From NCBI RefSeq assembly GCF_022605725.1, contig NC_065564.1, positions 3,574,698 through 3,638,697 of the forward strand: a stretch of 64,000 nt of DNA, in the 5' to 3' direction. Position 1 is the stretch's first letter; each line of letters opens with the position of its first letter. The notes below the pieces were generated by a model. That model was not told the origin of the DNA, did no database searches, and worked only from the letters and a program-made list of their open reading frames with translations. Of the stretch, positions 10,778 to 22,560 are shown in pieces. Both the position numbers and the translations under genes were made by a program. This DNA is from Anthonomus grandis grandis. Lineage: Eukaryota; Arthropoda; Insecta; Coleoptera; Curculionidae.

Positions 10778-11666
10778 CGTAGCCGATCGATAGTTCTAGC
10801 CGTGACACTGGTTTCGTGGCGTCAAAATTGAAGCCGAGATTTGGTGACGCACGCCGCACAGTGGAACGACTAAGTGGAGATACCGCGAGACCTAATATTT
10901 TACATTTTACAAGATAATAAATTTTTTTTATTATTACGTATTTTTAGGTATATGATAAATGTTTCAAATTCGTCTACCCCGTCTAACCTTTTTTTTTGTA
11001 GAGGTATGGGTTGTGAATGGCTGATTCTCAAATATTGTAGGGCAGGCATCTTCTGACAGCTTTACTCTTTTTCGAGAAACCTTTAAAATTGTTCCATCCT
11101 CCCTAGCCACTATATCCTCACGAATAATGAAACGTTCAGAAAAATGTTTTATGCAGATCCTTGATGATTCTTTTATCACTACGTCGTCTCTTTCAATGTA
11201 TTCTAACCATCTTTTCTTTTGAGCCGGGTCATTGGGAAAACGAAAAATGGTAACTCTCTCGGTATTTTTATAATTGCTTTTGCACCCAGGAATGCAGCAA
11301 GAGGTAGGCATTATTCTAAATAAAATTAAGATTGTAAAATGTAAGTTAAAAATGAAATTGTTATTTTACTCACCTAATTTAAATACCGAATTTTTATTCT
11401 TTTTAAAACTCAAAGCGAGTATCAAAATAGTTTGGTAGTTTAAAAGCGTAATCTTACTATAAACTACAATAACAACTGCAGTAAAATATTATTTCGAATC
11501 AACGTAAAACATGTGCTCCAGCGCGAAAGCCATCGCGAAGCCACTGAATAAACGATCGTTTATTCTGTGGCGAAGCGGTCGTCGCCGCGCATGATTTCGG
11601 CTTCTGTTGTGAGATATCGATGGAAGCGGGGATAAGTGTTCAGGCTAGAACTATCGATCGGCTACG
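10778..11666. mobile_element. THAP-only DNA transposon inserted in the tandem array
   Basis: A perfect 24-bp terminal inverted repeat begins CGTAGCCGATCGATAGTTCT at 10778 and appears reverse-complemented at 11643-11666. GTCAAAA lies directly outside both ends (10771-10777 and 11667-11673); adding one base gives GGTCAAAA, an 8-bp duplication as made by P-type and hAT transposases. Weaker inverted similarity continues inside (GAAGCCGA near 10832, TCGGCTTC near 11598). The element is 889 bp and carries one gene on the minus strand. The array continues on both sides, so the insertion is younger than the array. Confidence 0.85.
10964..11311 (-). CDS. THAP-domain protein, 115 aa
   Basis: The intact frame starts MPTSCCIPGCKSNYKNTERV and contains the full C2CH signature: C-x4-C near the start, W at RWLEY, C-x2-H at RICIKHFSE, and an AVPTIF-like box (ACPTIF) near residue 90. 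A basic tail (KKKVRRGRRI) ends it. THAP domains are the DNA-binding modules of P-element transposases and of many domesticated regulators. No transposase catalytic domain follows. It sits inside terminal inverted repeats, so it is best read as the gene of a non-autonomous P-like or related element. A truncated THAP protein could bind transposon ends and act as a repressor, as known for shortened P-element proteins; that is inference. Confidence 0.8.
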   Translation of the reverse strand: MPTSCCIPGCKSNYKNTERVTIFRFPNDPAQKKRWLEYIERDDVVIKESSRICIKHFSERFIIREDIVAREDGTILKVSRKRVKLSEDACPTIFENQPFTTHTSTKKKVRRGRRI

Positions 11667-14600
11667 GTCAAAATCTGTTCTACTATACATAGAAAGTTGA
11701 TTTAAACACTACCAGTAAGGAAATGATTAATTATAATAATCTGGAAAGTTTCAATAACCTACTCCAAAAAAAAATCAAAATTTTGGGCAATTTTCGATTT
11801 TTTCATGTGAAAAACTTGGCTTTTGTAGGTCAAAATCTGTTCTACTATACATAGAAAGTTGATTTAAACACTACCAGTAAGGAAACCGTTAACTATAATA
11901 ATCTGGAAAGTTTCAATAACCTACTCCGAAAAAAAGTCAAAATTTTGGGCATTTTTCGATTTTTTCATGTGAAAAAATTGGCTTTCGGGGGACAAAATCT
12001 GTTCTAATACACATAGAAAGTTGATTCAAAAACTACCAGTAAGGAAACCGTTAACTATAATAATCTGGAAAGTCTCAATAACCTACTCCAAAAAAAAGTC
12101 AAAATTTTGGGCAATTTTCGATTTTTTCATGTGATAAACTTGGCTTTTGGGGCTCAAAACCTGATCTAATATACATAGAAAGTTGATTCAAAAACTGCCA
12201 GTAAGGAAACCGTTAACTATAATAATCTGGAAAGTTTCAATAACCTACTCCGAAAAAAAGTCAAAATTTTGGGCATTTTTCGATTTTTTCATGTAAAAAA
12301 ATTGGCTTTTGGGGGTCAAAATCTGATCTAATATACATAGAAAGTTGATTCAAAAACTGCCAGTAAGGAAACCGTTAACTATAATAATCTGGAAAGTTTC
12401 AATAACCTACTCCGAAAAAAAGTCAAAATTTTGGGCATTTTTCGATTTTTTCATGTAAAAAAATTGGCTTTTGGGGGTCCAAATCTGATCTAATATACAT
12501 AGAAAGTTGATTCAAAAACTGCCAGTAAGGAAACCGTTAACTATAATAATCTGGAAAGTTTCAATAACCTACTCTTAAAAAAAGTCAAAATTTTGGGCAA
12601 TTTTCGATTTTTTAATGTGAAAAAATTGGCTTTTAGGGTTAAAAATCTGTTCTAATATACGTAGAAAGTTGATTCAAAAACTACCAGTAAGGAAATCATT
12701 AACTATAATAAACTGTAAAGTCTCAATAACCTACTCGAAAAAAAGTCAAAATTTTGGGCAATTTTCGATTTTTTCATGTGAAAAACTTGGCTATTGGAGG
12801 TCAAAATCTGTTCTACTATACATAGAACCTTGATTCAAAAACTACCAGTAAGGAAACCGTTAACTATAATAATCTGGAAAGTTTAAATAACCTACTCCGA
12901 AAAAAAGTCAAAATTTTGGGCAATTTTCGATTTTTTCATGTGAAAAACTTGGCTTTCGGGGGACAAAACCTGTTCTAATATACTTAGAGAGTTGATTTAA
13001 AAACTACCAGTAAGGAAATCATTAATTATAATAATCTGGAAAGTTTCAATAACCTACTCCAAAAAAAAGTCAACATTTTGGGCAATTTTCGATTTTTTCA
13101 TGTGAAAAACTTGGCTTTCGGGGGACAAAATCTGTTCTAATACACATAGAAAGTTGATTTAAAAACTACCAGTAAGGAAACCGTTAACTATAATAATCTG
13201 GAAAGTCTCAATAACCTACTCCAAAAAAAAGTCAAAATTTTGGGCAATTTTCGATTTTTTCATGTAAAAAACTTGGCTTTTGTAGGTCAAAATCTGTTCT
13301 ACTATACATAGAAAGTTGATTTAAAAACTGCCGGTAAGAAAACCGTTAACTATAATAATCTGAAAAGTTTCAATAACCTACTCCAAAAAAAAGTCAAAAT
13401 TTTGGGCATTTTTCGATTTTTTCATGTAAAAAACTTAGCTTTTGGAGATCCAAATCTGTTCTAATATACATAGAAACTTGATTCAAAAACTACCAGTAAG
13501 GAAACCGTTAACTATAATAATCTGGAAAGTTTCAATAACCTACTCATAAAAAAAGTCAAAGTTTTGGGCATTATTCGATTTTTTTCATGTAAAAAACTTA
13601 GCTTTTGGAGATCCAAATCTGTTCTAATATACATAGAAACTTGATTCAAAAACTACCAGTAAGGAAATCGTTAACTATAATAATCTGGAAAGTTTCAATA
13701 ACCTACTCCAAAAAAAAGTCAACATTTTGGGCATTTATCGATTTTTTCATGTGAAAAACTTGGCTATTGGGGGTCAAAATCTGTTCTACTATACATAGAA
13801 ACTTGATTCAAAAACTACCAGTAAGGAAACCGTTAATTATAATAATCTGGAAAGTTTCAATAACCTACTCATAAAAAAAGTCAAAATTTTGGGCAATATT
13901 CGATTTTTTCATGTGAAAAACTTGGCTTTTGTAGGTCAAAATCTGTTCTACTATACATAGAAAGTTGATTTAAAAACTGCCAGTAAGGAAACCGTTAAAT
14001 ATAATAATCTGGAAAGTTTCAATAACCTACTCCAAAAAAAAGTCAAAATTTTGGGCATTTTTCGATTTTTTCATGTAAAAAACTTAGCTTTTCGAGATCC
14101 AAATCTGTTCTAATATACATAGAAACTTGATTCAAAAACTACCAGTAAGGAAACCGTTAACTATAATAATCTGGAAAGTTTCAATAACCTACTCATAAAA
14201 AAAGTCAAAATTTTGGGCAATATTCGATTTTTTCATGTGAAAAACTTGGCTTTTGTAGGTCAAAATCTGTTCTACTATACATAGAAAGTTGATTTAAAAA
14301 CTGCCAGTAAGGAAACCGTTAAATATAATAATCTGGAAAGTTTCAATAACCTACTCCAAAAAAAAGTCAAAATTTTGGGCATTTTTCGATTTTTTCATGT
14401 AAAAAACTTAGCTTTTCGAGATCCAAATCTGTTCTAATATACATAGAAACTTGATTCAAAAACTACCAGTAAGGAAACCGTTAACTATAATAATCTGGAA
14501 AGTTTCAATAACCTACTCATAAAAAAAGTCAAAGTTTTGGGCATTATTCGATTTTTTTCATGTAAAAAACTTAGCTTTTGGAGATCCAAATCTGTTCTAA

Positions 14601-14990
14601 TATACATAGAAACTTGATTCAAAAACTACCAGTAAGGAAATCGTTAACTATAATAATCTGGAAAGTTTCAATAACCTACTCCAAAAAAAAGTCAAAATTT
14701 TGGGCATTTATCGATTTTTTCATGTGAAAAACTTGGCTATTGGGGGTCAAAATCTGTTCTACTATACATAGAAACTTGATTCAAAAACTACCAGTAAGGA
14801 AACCGTTAATTATAATAATCTGGAAAGTTTCAAGAACCTACTCCAAAAAAATCAATATTTAGGGCAATTTTGGTATTTTCCCAACAACAAAATTTACTTT
14901 TTGCACCCAAAATCTCTTCTAACCAACTAAGAAAGTTAATTTAACAACTGCCTCTTAGAAGACGAGTAGTTTCAACAGTCAACAAAGTTT
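11667..14990. repeat. Tandem array 1, right part (162-bp monomers)
   Basis: About 20 monomers are spaced 162 bp apart; CTGTTC/CTGATC anchors fall at 11675, 11837, 11999 and 12161. The core includes AGAAAGTTGATTCAAAAACT, GGAAACCGTTAACTATAATA and TCAAAATTTTGGGCAATTTT. Variants repeat in blocks: the CTTTTCGAGATCC version recurs about 323 bp apart (14090 and 14413), showing two-monomer duplication. The last copies, near 14850-14990, are diverged. No gene is visible within. Confidence 0.92.
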
Positions 14991-15132
14991 CAAAACCAAC
15001 CTCAAAAAAAAGTTGGAAACATTTTTGGAAATTTTCATCTTGTTCCATTCAAAAAAGTTTGTTCTGTAAAAATATTAAAACACATTTTCGGTAAATTTCC
15101 TAATTTTCTTAATCAAAAAAAAAAAAACCTAC

Positions 15133-17299
15133 CTGTCTCACTACCGACGCCTGTTGCGCACCCACAGTACTTTGCGTAGGCGCAGCGACTTTCCTATTAA
15201 CCACAGGCGACGGAGTTTGCTGCTTTTGTGGAGTATTGCTGGTCGTGTTGGTGGGGGTAACGCCTCCGCCAATAGACGTCCTCTTATTCCGATTTTGACT
15301 GGGATCACTTCCAGGGTTCAGTCTCACTTGCAACCCCACCGATCTGGTGATCTTCAGCGGCACCAGAGGTCGCTTGGGCGCATTCGGATTCCGGATTTCG
15401 CTCATCAGTTTCTTATTTACGATATCCAGGTCCTTGCACTGCTTGGAGAGCTGCACCAAGTCTTTGCGTAGACTCTCGATTATTTTCTCCTGTTTCCTTA
15501 TCATCTGATGCAGCTCACCCTCGGTGCTCTTCAGCATTAGACTCTCGCAGATTTTCTGAATGCAGAACTGTTCCAGGTCCGACCTGGTCAGTTTGCTAGT
15601 CAGTTTTTTGCATTGCATAAACTTGGCGAAGTCGCTGAGGACTTTTAGTTTGTCCAGAGTGGATGGGGGAGGTGCCGCAGGGGTAATTTCCGTGACTAAT
15701 TTCGGTTTTTTTGGAATCTGGACCTCCTCTTCCGGCTCCTCTTCGATGGATAAGTGGGCGCGTTTATTTAGGGAGATTTGGTTCGTTTCTGGAACATTTT
15801 GGTCAGTCTTTTCCGCATTTTCAACACGTTCGCCTTCATCCTTGGCACCCTCCTTGGTCACTTCCTCAGTCTTTTTATTATCAACTAATACTACTTTATC
15901 ACTTTTTTCAGAAGTTTCCTTCTCGCACTGCTCCTTTTCCTTAATCACCAACCGATCTTCGTCATTTTCGTTGGCACTGGGAGGCTCCACAGCCATTTCC
16001 TCCCCAATCTCTTCCTGTTTCTCCTCTTCAGGTTTGTCTGGTGCTACTGCTTCTACTTCAGCAGGTAGTTCCTCCTCAACAGCATTATTAGAAGTATCAG
16101 AGGTCTCCTCAACCACTTTATTCTCTTGTTTTGTCTGACTGCTTGAACTAGTATGACTGTCCTCGTCCATCCCATCGAAACTCATGGCGTTATCATCAAA
16201 ATCTTTATCGTTATCGCTGGTTTCTTGCTCGGTGTCCATGCGGTCCTCACTTTGCTCCTCATCGGATTTTTCGCTGGTTCGGGTTTCGATGTCGGTCATC
16301 GCGTCCGCCATGGCGCACGCGTCGTCCTCCTCCGTTTCCCTCACCATCGTGACGTCCAACAGATCCGATTCGTCTTCAGTTCTATCGTTCGATTTGTCGT
16401 CCGACTCTTGTGGTTCTTTGGGTAATTCTTCTGGTACTTTAAACACTTGATCGTCTGCAAGTGGGTCCTTTTCTAAAGGTTTTTCATCACTAGACTCTTG
16501 ATCTTTCGCGTCACTTTCCAAAGCGGTTTCGTCATTTTTTAATTCCTCCTCAGGTGTGTCATCTTTGGCTGTTTTTAGTGGAGTAGCTTCCTCTCTGTCG
16601 TCCTCAGTCATTTCTTGCTTTTCAGGTTCTGTTGCTTCGTCAATATCACAGCTGTCTTGCTCCATAGGGGTTCCGTTTTCAACAGGTTTCTCCTCCTCCT
16701 CTTTATCGTCCTCCTCAAGTTTATCGATTAAGTTGGCGATATTGTTTTCCTCCTCCATCCCCATGGAGTCTTCAGAAGTATTATCTCCGTTAGTTTCTTC
16801 GGTTACTTCCATCGTCGGTTCTGAGGTTGGTGTAGAAGCCGGATCTGGCTCCACTTCATCCTCGTAAAGACTCTTGAATTCCCCTTCTGGGCTTTCGCAG
16901 TAGTTTTCATCTTTCGAGCTGATTTTAACGATAGTTTTCAGTTTAATTTTCGAAGAGCATTGCTCTTCTTCGTCATTTAAAAACGATTCCTCTGCGCGCA
17001 GATCACTTTCCGGAGTGTTAGTTTCGAATTTATTCAGTATGTCATCCTCAGTCTCGTCGTTATGGGTTCCCCCGTTGGATTGATCTGAAAAATTGAGTTT
17101 TCGATTTATAAAAGGGCCGTTCACGTGTTTGGACTAACGTACTCTCAGTCTCGTCGTCGTCCAGTAGCAAATGGAAACTCTCCTCGGAATCGGACAGTTT
17201 TCCATTTTCCGAGACCGATTTGAATTTATCGAAAATTTCCAGGGTCGAAGGAAGAGCGGTCAAGGCCGAGGCGCCGTCGCACTGGTCTATCGACGGCAT
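15133..17299 (-). CDS. Windei/ATF7IP-like chromatin cofactor, 3' end missing
   Basis: Exon 1 is 17299-17143 (MPSIDQCDGASALT...) with donor GTACGT. Exon 2 runs 17084-15133 after TTTTTCAG and ends at AGACAG|GTAGGT. Together they give 703 codons and no stop. The first 470 residues are very acidic and serine-rich. A coiled coil follows (LTRSDLEQFCIQKICESLML, IIESLRKDLVQLSKQC), then PLKITRSVGLQVRL. This arrangement resembles Drosophila Windei and vertebrate ATF7IP, which bind the SETDB1/Eggless H3K9 methyltransferase in the nucleus. Those proteins end in a fibronectin-III domain, for which no exon is seen downstream; it may lie in the gap. If the exon 2 donor is not used, translation would stop at 15109 after a poly-F tail. 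Confidence 0.6.
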
Positions 17300-17408
17300 T
17301 TCGATTAATCAACCTGAAAGGAAAAACATTTTTTGACTCTCCCTGGTATTGACGGCCATCTTTGATCGTCATAAACAAATTACGGGAGGGGGGTTTGTTT
17401 TGACACAA

Positions 17409-18940
17409 GTGTCACATGACCTTGTGTTTATTATTACCCAGGTGATCATGTGACAGAGGGCGTGGCTTCAATATTTGTCTATTACAAGGGCTATTCAAAA
17501 GGTTTTGACACAATAGGACCGTATACTTACGGAAAACACCCTGTACCAGAATAGTGAGACGAAAGTACGAAAAATTTCAAAATTAAATGCAGCAATACTT
17601 TCTCGAGCGACTAACGTTAAAACGTGGAACAAGCAGAGAGAGTCGGGGCTCGTGTGAAGCGTTCGAGGTCAAAAATAAGCGGCCGGAACGGCAACAACGC
17701 GCGTGCGTCACCTCCTTTTTTATTCCCCTGTTTGGCCTTAATTTGTCTCCTTTGTTCGGTTTCCAACTGTAGAAGTGAGGAGGGGGGCTACTACCAAGTG
17801 GTCCAAGTGAAAATTTGACAAGAATGACACTGAAATTCATGATCAAAGGGGCTTTGATATCGGTTACGTTTTCGACCTCTAGTGACTCTATTGCGCAGGT
17901 GTGCTACGAAAATTTGACAAAGAGACTGTGGAATCATGAAATAGTTATGTTAAAAAAGTCTATTTGTCTGGAAAATTCAATTTCCTCCGGCTCTCGCATA
18001 TTCCCTTTCACACGGACATTCCGGGAGCGATTTTAATAAATTTTGAAGCTGCCGCAGCAGCAGCGTAAAGCCCTAAATAGGGATTCGGACTGGGGCTTTA
18101 TTGATTTTCCCTCATATTAAAACAATAGGGAGGGAACGAAAACAAAAGTCAACATATGCTAAATCGGGCCTTCTTGGGGTCCAGTAAAACCAAGATGGCC
18201 TCCCATATTACAATTTTTGGTCAGAATTAAGTCACAGACGGCGACCAAAGTCGAAGGTCATTACGTAAGTCGAGGCAATAAATGACGACAATCGGAGGCG
18301 GCGGTGAGGCGGAGGGGCGGCGAGACCCAACCGGAACCGCTGCCTACCCACGTTGCCACGTCGTGTCGGTTAATAAAAAAATATGATAAATGCAAATGCT
18401 TATAGTAATGATGATTGGTTTGGCGCAGACGTATTGGACACTTTTTCTTGACTTTCATTTAAACCCAGAAGATTTTTTTAAAATGTTTATAGAGGTCTAT
18501 TGTAATGGGTAGATGCCAAAAAGGCCCTCAGGTAGAAAACTACGATTTTAGGGTCTCTTTTAAAATCTACCTGCGTCCTAGCAAGATTCATTTAAACGTG
18601 AAAGTTGTGTTAAGAAAACCGGGATATTAAAAGATATTTCCAATGTCTGGATATGTTTTGTCCATGGCCTCCAAATGGTGCTGAAAAAAACCGCACATTG
18701 ATGCCAATAAGCACGTTCTTGGAACACCACATTTGTGCGGTCAATATCTTCCATCCTTTCTCTTCTTACCTCGTAATCGGTTCGAATGTATGTCTTTGTA
18801 CCTGGGTTATGGGCCAACCCAGAATTTTTATATTTTTTTTGCAGCCTTTTTGATACGATTAATTTTGAAGTGAATTCTATTCCTAATTTTGTAAACAGAT
18901 CCACCTTGCAATTCTCTAGTTAATCCTAATGTTAGTCTAC
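17409..18940. other. Intergenic sequence upstream of the windei-like gene
   Basis: No gene is recognised. The region has GC-rich stretches (about 18280-18360), the motif CAAGATGGCC at 18191, and ACACCCTGTA near 17539, which resembles a mariner-type element end. A 108-codon minus-strand open frame at 18578-18904 shows no recognisable domain. Confidence 0.5.
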
Positions 18941-18949
18941 AAGTCTTTT

Positions 18950-19660
18950 TTTGCGTGCCATCAAGTTAGAGGTTACTCAATTCGCCTTGTCTCCGTTAGC
19001 TTCAATAATTGCATTGAATATCATTAATTAAGTTGGGATTTTCTGGTTTTAGATTTGCAATATTAGTACTCAAGGGCACCCTTGCTACTACCTCGGTAAA
19101 GAATCTTGTTGCTCTTGTTTTTGGGATCAATTCTATCGGTCTACAGTTTGCATGGGATTATTCTATGGGCCTATTGCTTTATATAGTTTTTTCCTGACTT
19201 CACTGCATTGTTTATTAAATAGTAATTTTGTATCCAGCGTTACCCCTATAGATATTTTAAATCGCCTTTGTCTTCTGTTCCATTATTTTCAATTGTTGAC
19301 CTGGTTCTTCTTCTTACATTACTAGTTCCATTTATTACAAGATTGGTTTATTTCATTAATATGGTTTTGTACTCTTGAACTTCAGGTTCTGTGCATCATC
19401 AGCAAAAAGAGCAATTTATCTTGGCAGCTACATCATGTATAATAAAGACATTAAATAATGTAGGTGACAAAACACTTGGTTGATGTCTTCTTCGTCCGAT
19501 TTTTTATTTTCAATTTCAACTGTTATTTTCCTGTTCTTTAGGAAACTCGCAGTTATTCTTATAATTATTGGGTCAATTTGCATTCTATGCATTTTATAAA
19601 TTAGAGCCTCTCGTACTATGTACCATTGAAAAAAATTAATTTTGAGGTCATAGTTCCTAC
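18950..19660 (-). mobile_element. Degenerate non-LTR retrotransposon (reverse transcriptase)
   Basis: On the minus strand, 19447-19500 encodes PSVLSPTLFNVFI and 19381-19413 encodes ALFADDAQNLKF. These are the neighbouring palm motifs (GSVLSP-LFN and the FADD catalytic box) of LINE reverse transcriptases. They lie in different frames, so the copy is dead. The boundaries are approximate. Confidence 0.6.
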
Positions 19661-22560
19661 TTGAGGTAAATTTTTATTGCAATAAACGAGCAAGTGACAA
19701 TGCTAATCGACGTATGTGAAATAAAAGAAGAAAAAACACCTGGATTTTAAATGAACTTGTTCCTTTCATCGTGAACACACTTTTTGGAGATATGGACATA
19801 TTTGTCCAGGGGATATTAATTAATGTAATAAAGTGTAGAGGTTAGAAACGCTCTCTATGTTTCGGGAAATTTTTTATAGTTAGAGATTTGAAAATTTTGA
19901 ACCCTATCCTACACCTCGTCTTTCCCCTTATTTAAATGAAGGGGTAGGTTTTGATATTAAACCTGTTTTTTATATCTTTTTATATAATTCCAAATTTCGT
20001 TTCTATCGTTGTCTTTGTCCAGTTTATCTATCTATTGTTGTCCTTATTTCTGTGTTTAGCTCTTGGAAATGGTTGAAATATTCCTCGCGAAATTTTTGAA
20101 ACCAGATTGCGAATATACAGGATGAACTTGACTGTTCACCCTGATCATTTCCAGGACTGAGCTGCACATGCGCCCAATCAACACGAGAAACGGATGAATA
20201 AAGAGGATAATCAGCATTATCGAATCGTTCGGAGCAACGTTGCCGGATCGGGTCGTCGTTTTATTAATAAATTCCAACGTGCGGATTCCCCCTCGTAAAA
20301 CGTTGAAAGTGGGGCCCGTCCGACCGTAGTTTTCCGCTGGCGCAGCATATTATTCGAGGTTCGAGGTCACCACCTCCCGTCAGCCTCGTTTCTCGCTTGT
20401 ACTTATCGACGTATTCGCTTTAACGAGGCTTGTTACGTTTCCATTTTGTATTTTTCATTTAATTTTATTCTTTAATTTTTTTTGTTGTTATGCGCAGTAG
20501 CAGTTTATGACCTATACAGACAACACCATGGAGGCCAGCGGTAGAACACCGTTCTAATGTAGTTTAGAATTTTCCCTACATATTTGTGTTTAATTTTCCC
20601 TGGCCACGCCCCAAAAAATTTTACATTACTTATGAGGGCAAAATCTGGGCAGCGGTAGGGCCATTGAAACAAACAAAATCATCATCTGTACATATTAATA
20701 GAACGAAGGCATATAATTGAATAACAAACAAACAAACTTAAAACTGATAAACGTATACTGATAAGGACATTCTGATCGTGTTCCAAACCGGTTTACAGTC
20801 CAATATTCAATCATTATTCTCCTCCAAAGGACTCTGAAGAAACCACATTTTATTCTTAAAAAAAGATTACCTCAGCATAATTAATTAAAGAATATTAATT
20901 AAAAATATGAAAATTCCCTGCTACGCATCGCCATCTTGTAAAATCTCTCACGCATCAAACAATACGGTGAAACCGTTCGATGTGCGCATCATCGACAAGA
21001 TGGCCGCCTTCCCCCTCCCTCCGAACCGATCAAGATGGCGTCGGATATCGACCGAATGTGGCCACAATAAATGTCTGTGGGCACCCGTTTTAAGGCTATA
21101 ATAGTGAATGTAGGTGACTTACCACGGTGCGAATACGTCACAGGGGTGTGCAGGTCAAAACTGCATGGTCTTCGTCAAGAAAAACCGGGTAAATCGGAGG
21201 GAAAACGCGGGTTTTCACAACACGAATGGCGGTATAATAACGAGACGGACGCCGAGAAATGAACTGACTGACCGAGAACCGAGCGATAAAGCGCGGTTGC
21301 CGCTTATTCGTTGTCGGCCCGTTTTACGTGCAACGCGCATATGAACTCTCGTGCGGCGCCCCTCTACCACTACCCCACGGACCCAGTTCGCGAGTGCTGA
21401 GTTTTTATTTCTTTCTTCTCTGTTTCACTCAGCATTTATTTATTTATTTATTTTTATGAGCAAACGTCAAAATGTGACAGCGGCGGCTGGTCACTGATGG
21501 CATATATAGGCGTCACTATGTAAACAATCTGGCGTTGCTAGGGTTACCAAGTTCCATGTACAGGGTGATTTTTATTATATTAAATGTCAAAAATGACATA
21601 TTTTTTAATTCGGCCACCATGACTATAGACTACTGTGATTAGACCTTTCCGCTCTAATCACCAGATCCATAATAAGAGAGGGAAGGTCTAATCACAACCA
21701 TAACACTGTGCCTCAAAAACGAGTTCTCCCCCAGTTAACTGTGACCATTGTTCTAATTTTAGGTCGCCACGCAATGTCTAAATCATGCGGCAACAGCGCC
21801 GTATCCATGCGGTAAACCGTAGTGATTACGTTCACCTCTAAATAACCTTGAAGCTGGGTTCAACGATTGGCCGATTCGGTTGTTCATTTTTATCGCAGTA
21901 GCTGACGCAGCAACGACGTTTCGGATTTTTTCCGAGGCTCCTCAGGGTGCTCATATTTCCATCAATTTTAAGTTTCAACATCCCAAAAAATCAACAACAA
22001 ATAATCATCAAAAAAAAAATATAAAAAAAATTAAATAACACAATTTACCAGGGGCTTTCAAAAAGTATTAATGCTCTAGCCCCAGCAACATAAATAAAAT
22101 TCATAATTCCAACTACAGTAGAGCATAATATACAATTCCCACTTCTATCTATAAATATATATACATAGAATTCAAATGAAACGTATTTGGGCGCCATCTG
22201 AGGGAGACGAACTGTTTTATCTCTCTTTTTATTTTCGATCGAACTGGCGAGCGCGGGAAATTTATGACAGTGCGCCAACTGGCGCCAAGATGGCGCCCAC
22301 AATGTGATGAACACATCCTAAAATGAACATTGAAACTTTTAAAATGAACAGTTTAGGCCTGAGTGTTCATAGAATGATTCTAGCTGACGTAGAGCAATAC
22401 CCAGCTCACTACTACAAGTTACTGCAAGTGATATCCTGATCATAATCAGTTGATTTCAAGTAGATCAATAGCTATCGACAAGAAGCTCCAAACTTGACCT
22501 CCAAGAAGGGTCTGCTGTCGTGTAGCAAAAATTAAATATGAATTTTAGGAGCTGATCATC
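19661..22560. other. Gene-poor spacer with YY1/Pho-like motifs and a stem-loop
   Basis: No coding gene is supported. Seen directly: CAAGATGGC at 20996, 21031 and 22286; a TTTA simple repeat near 21430-21455; TACAGGGTGA near 21559, like a mariner-type terminus; and a 17-bp inverted repeat (21634-21650 against 21680-21696, one mismatch) around TGTGATTAGACC. The 20900-21400 stretch is more GC-rich than its surroundings and looks promoter-like. Confidence 0.45.

Noticed and set aside
10964..11311. THAP frame as a domesticated host gene
   Set aside because: Perfect terminal repeats and target duplication around it show it is part of a mobile element.
15154..16867. Several plus-strand open frames rich in Ser/Leu
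   Set aside because: They are antisense shadows of the acidic windei-like exon.
18578..18904. 108-codon minus-strand frame as a gene
   Set aside because: No recognisable domain, no splice context, and it lies beside a degenerate LINE; chance or element remnant is more likely.
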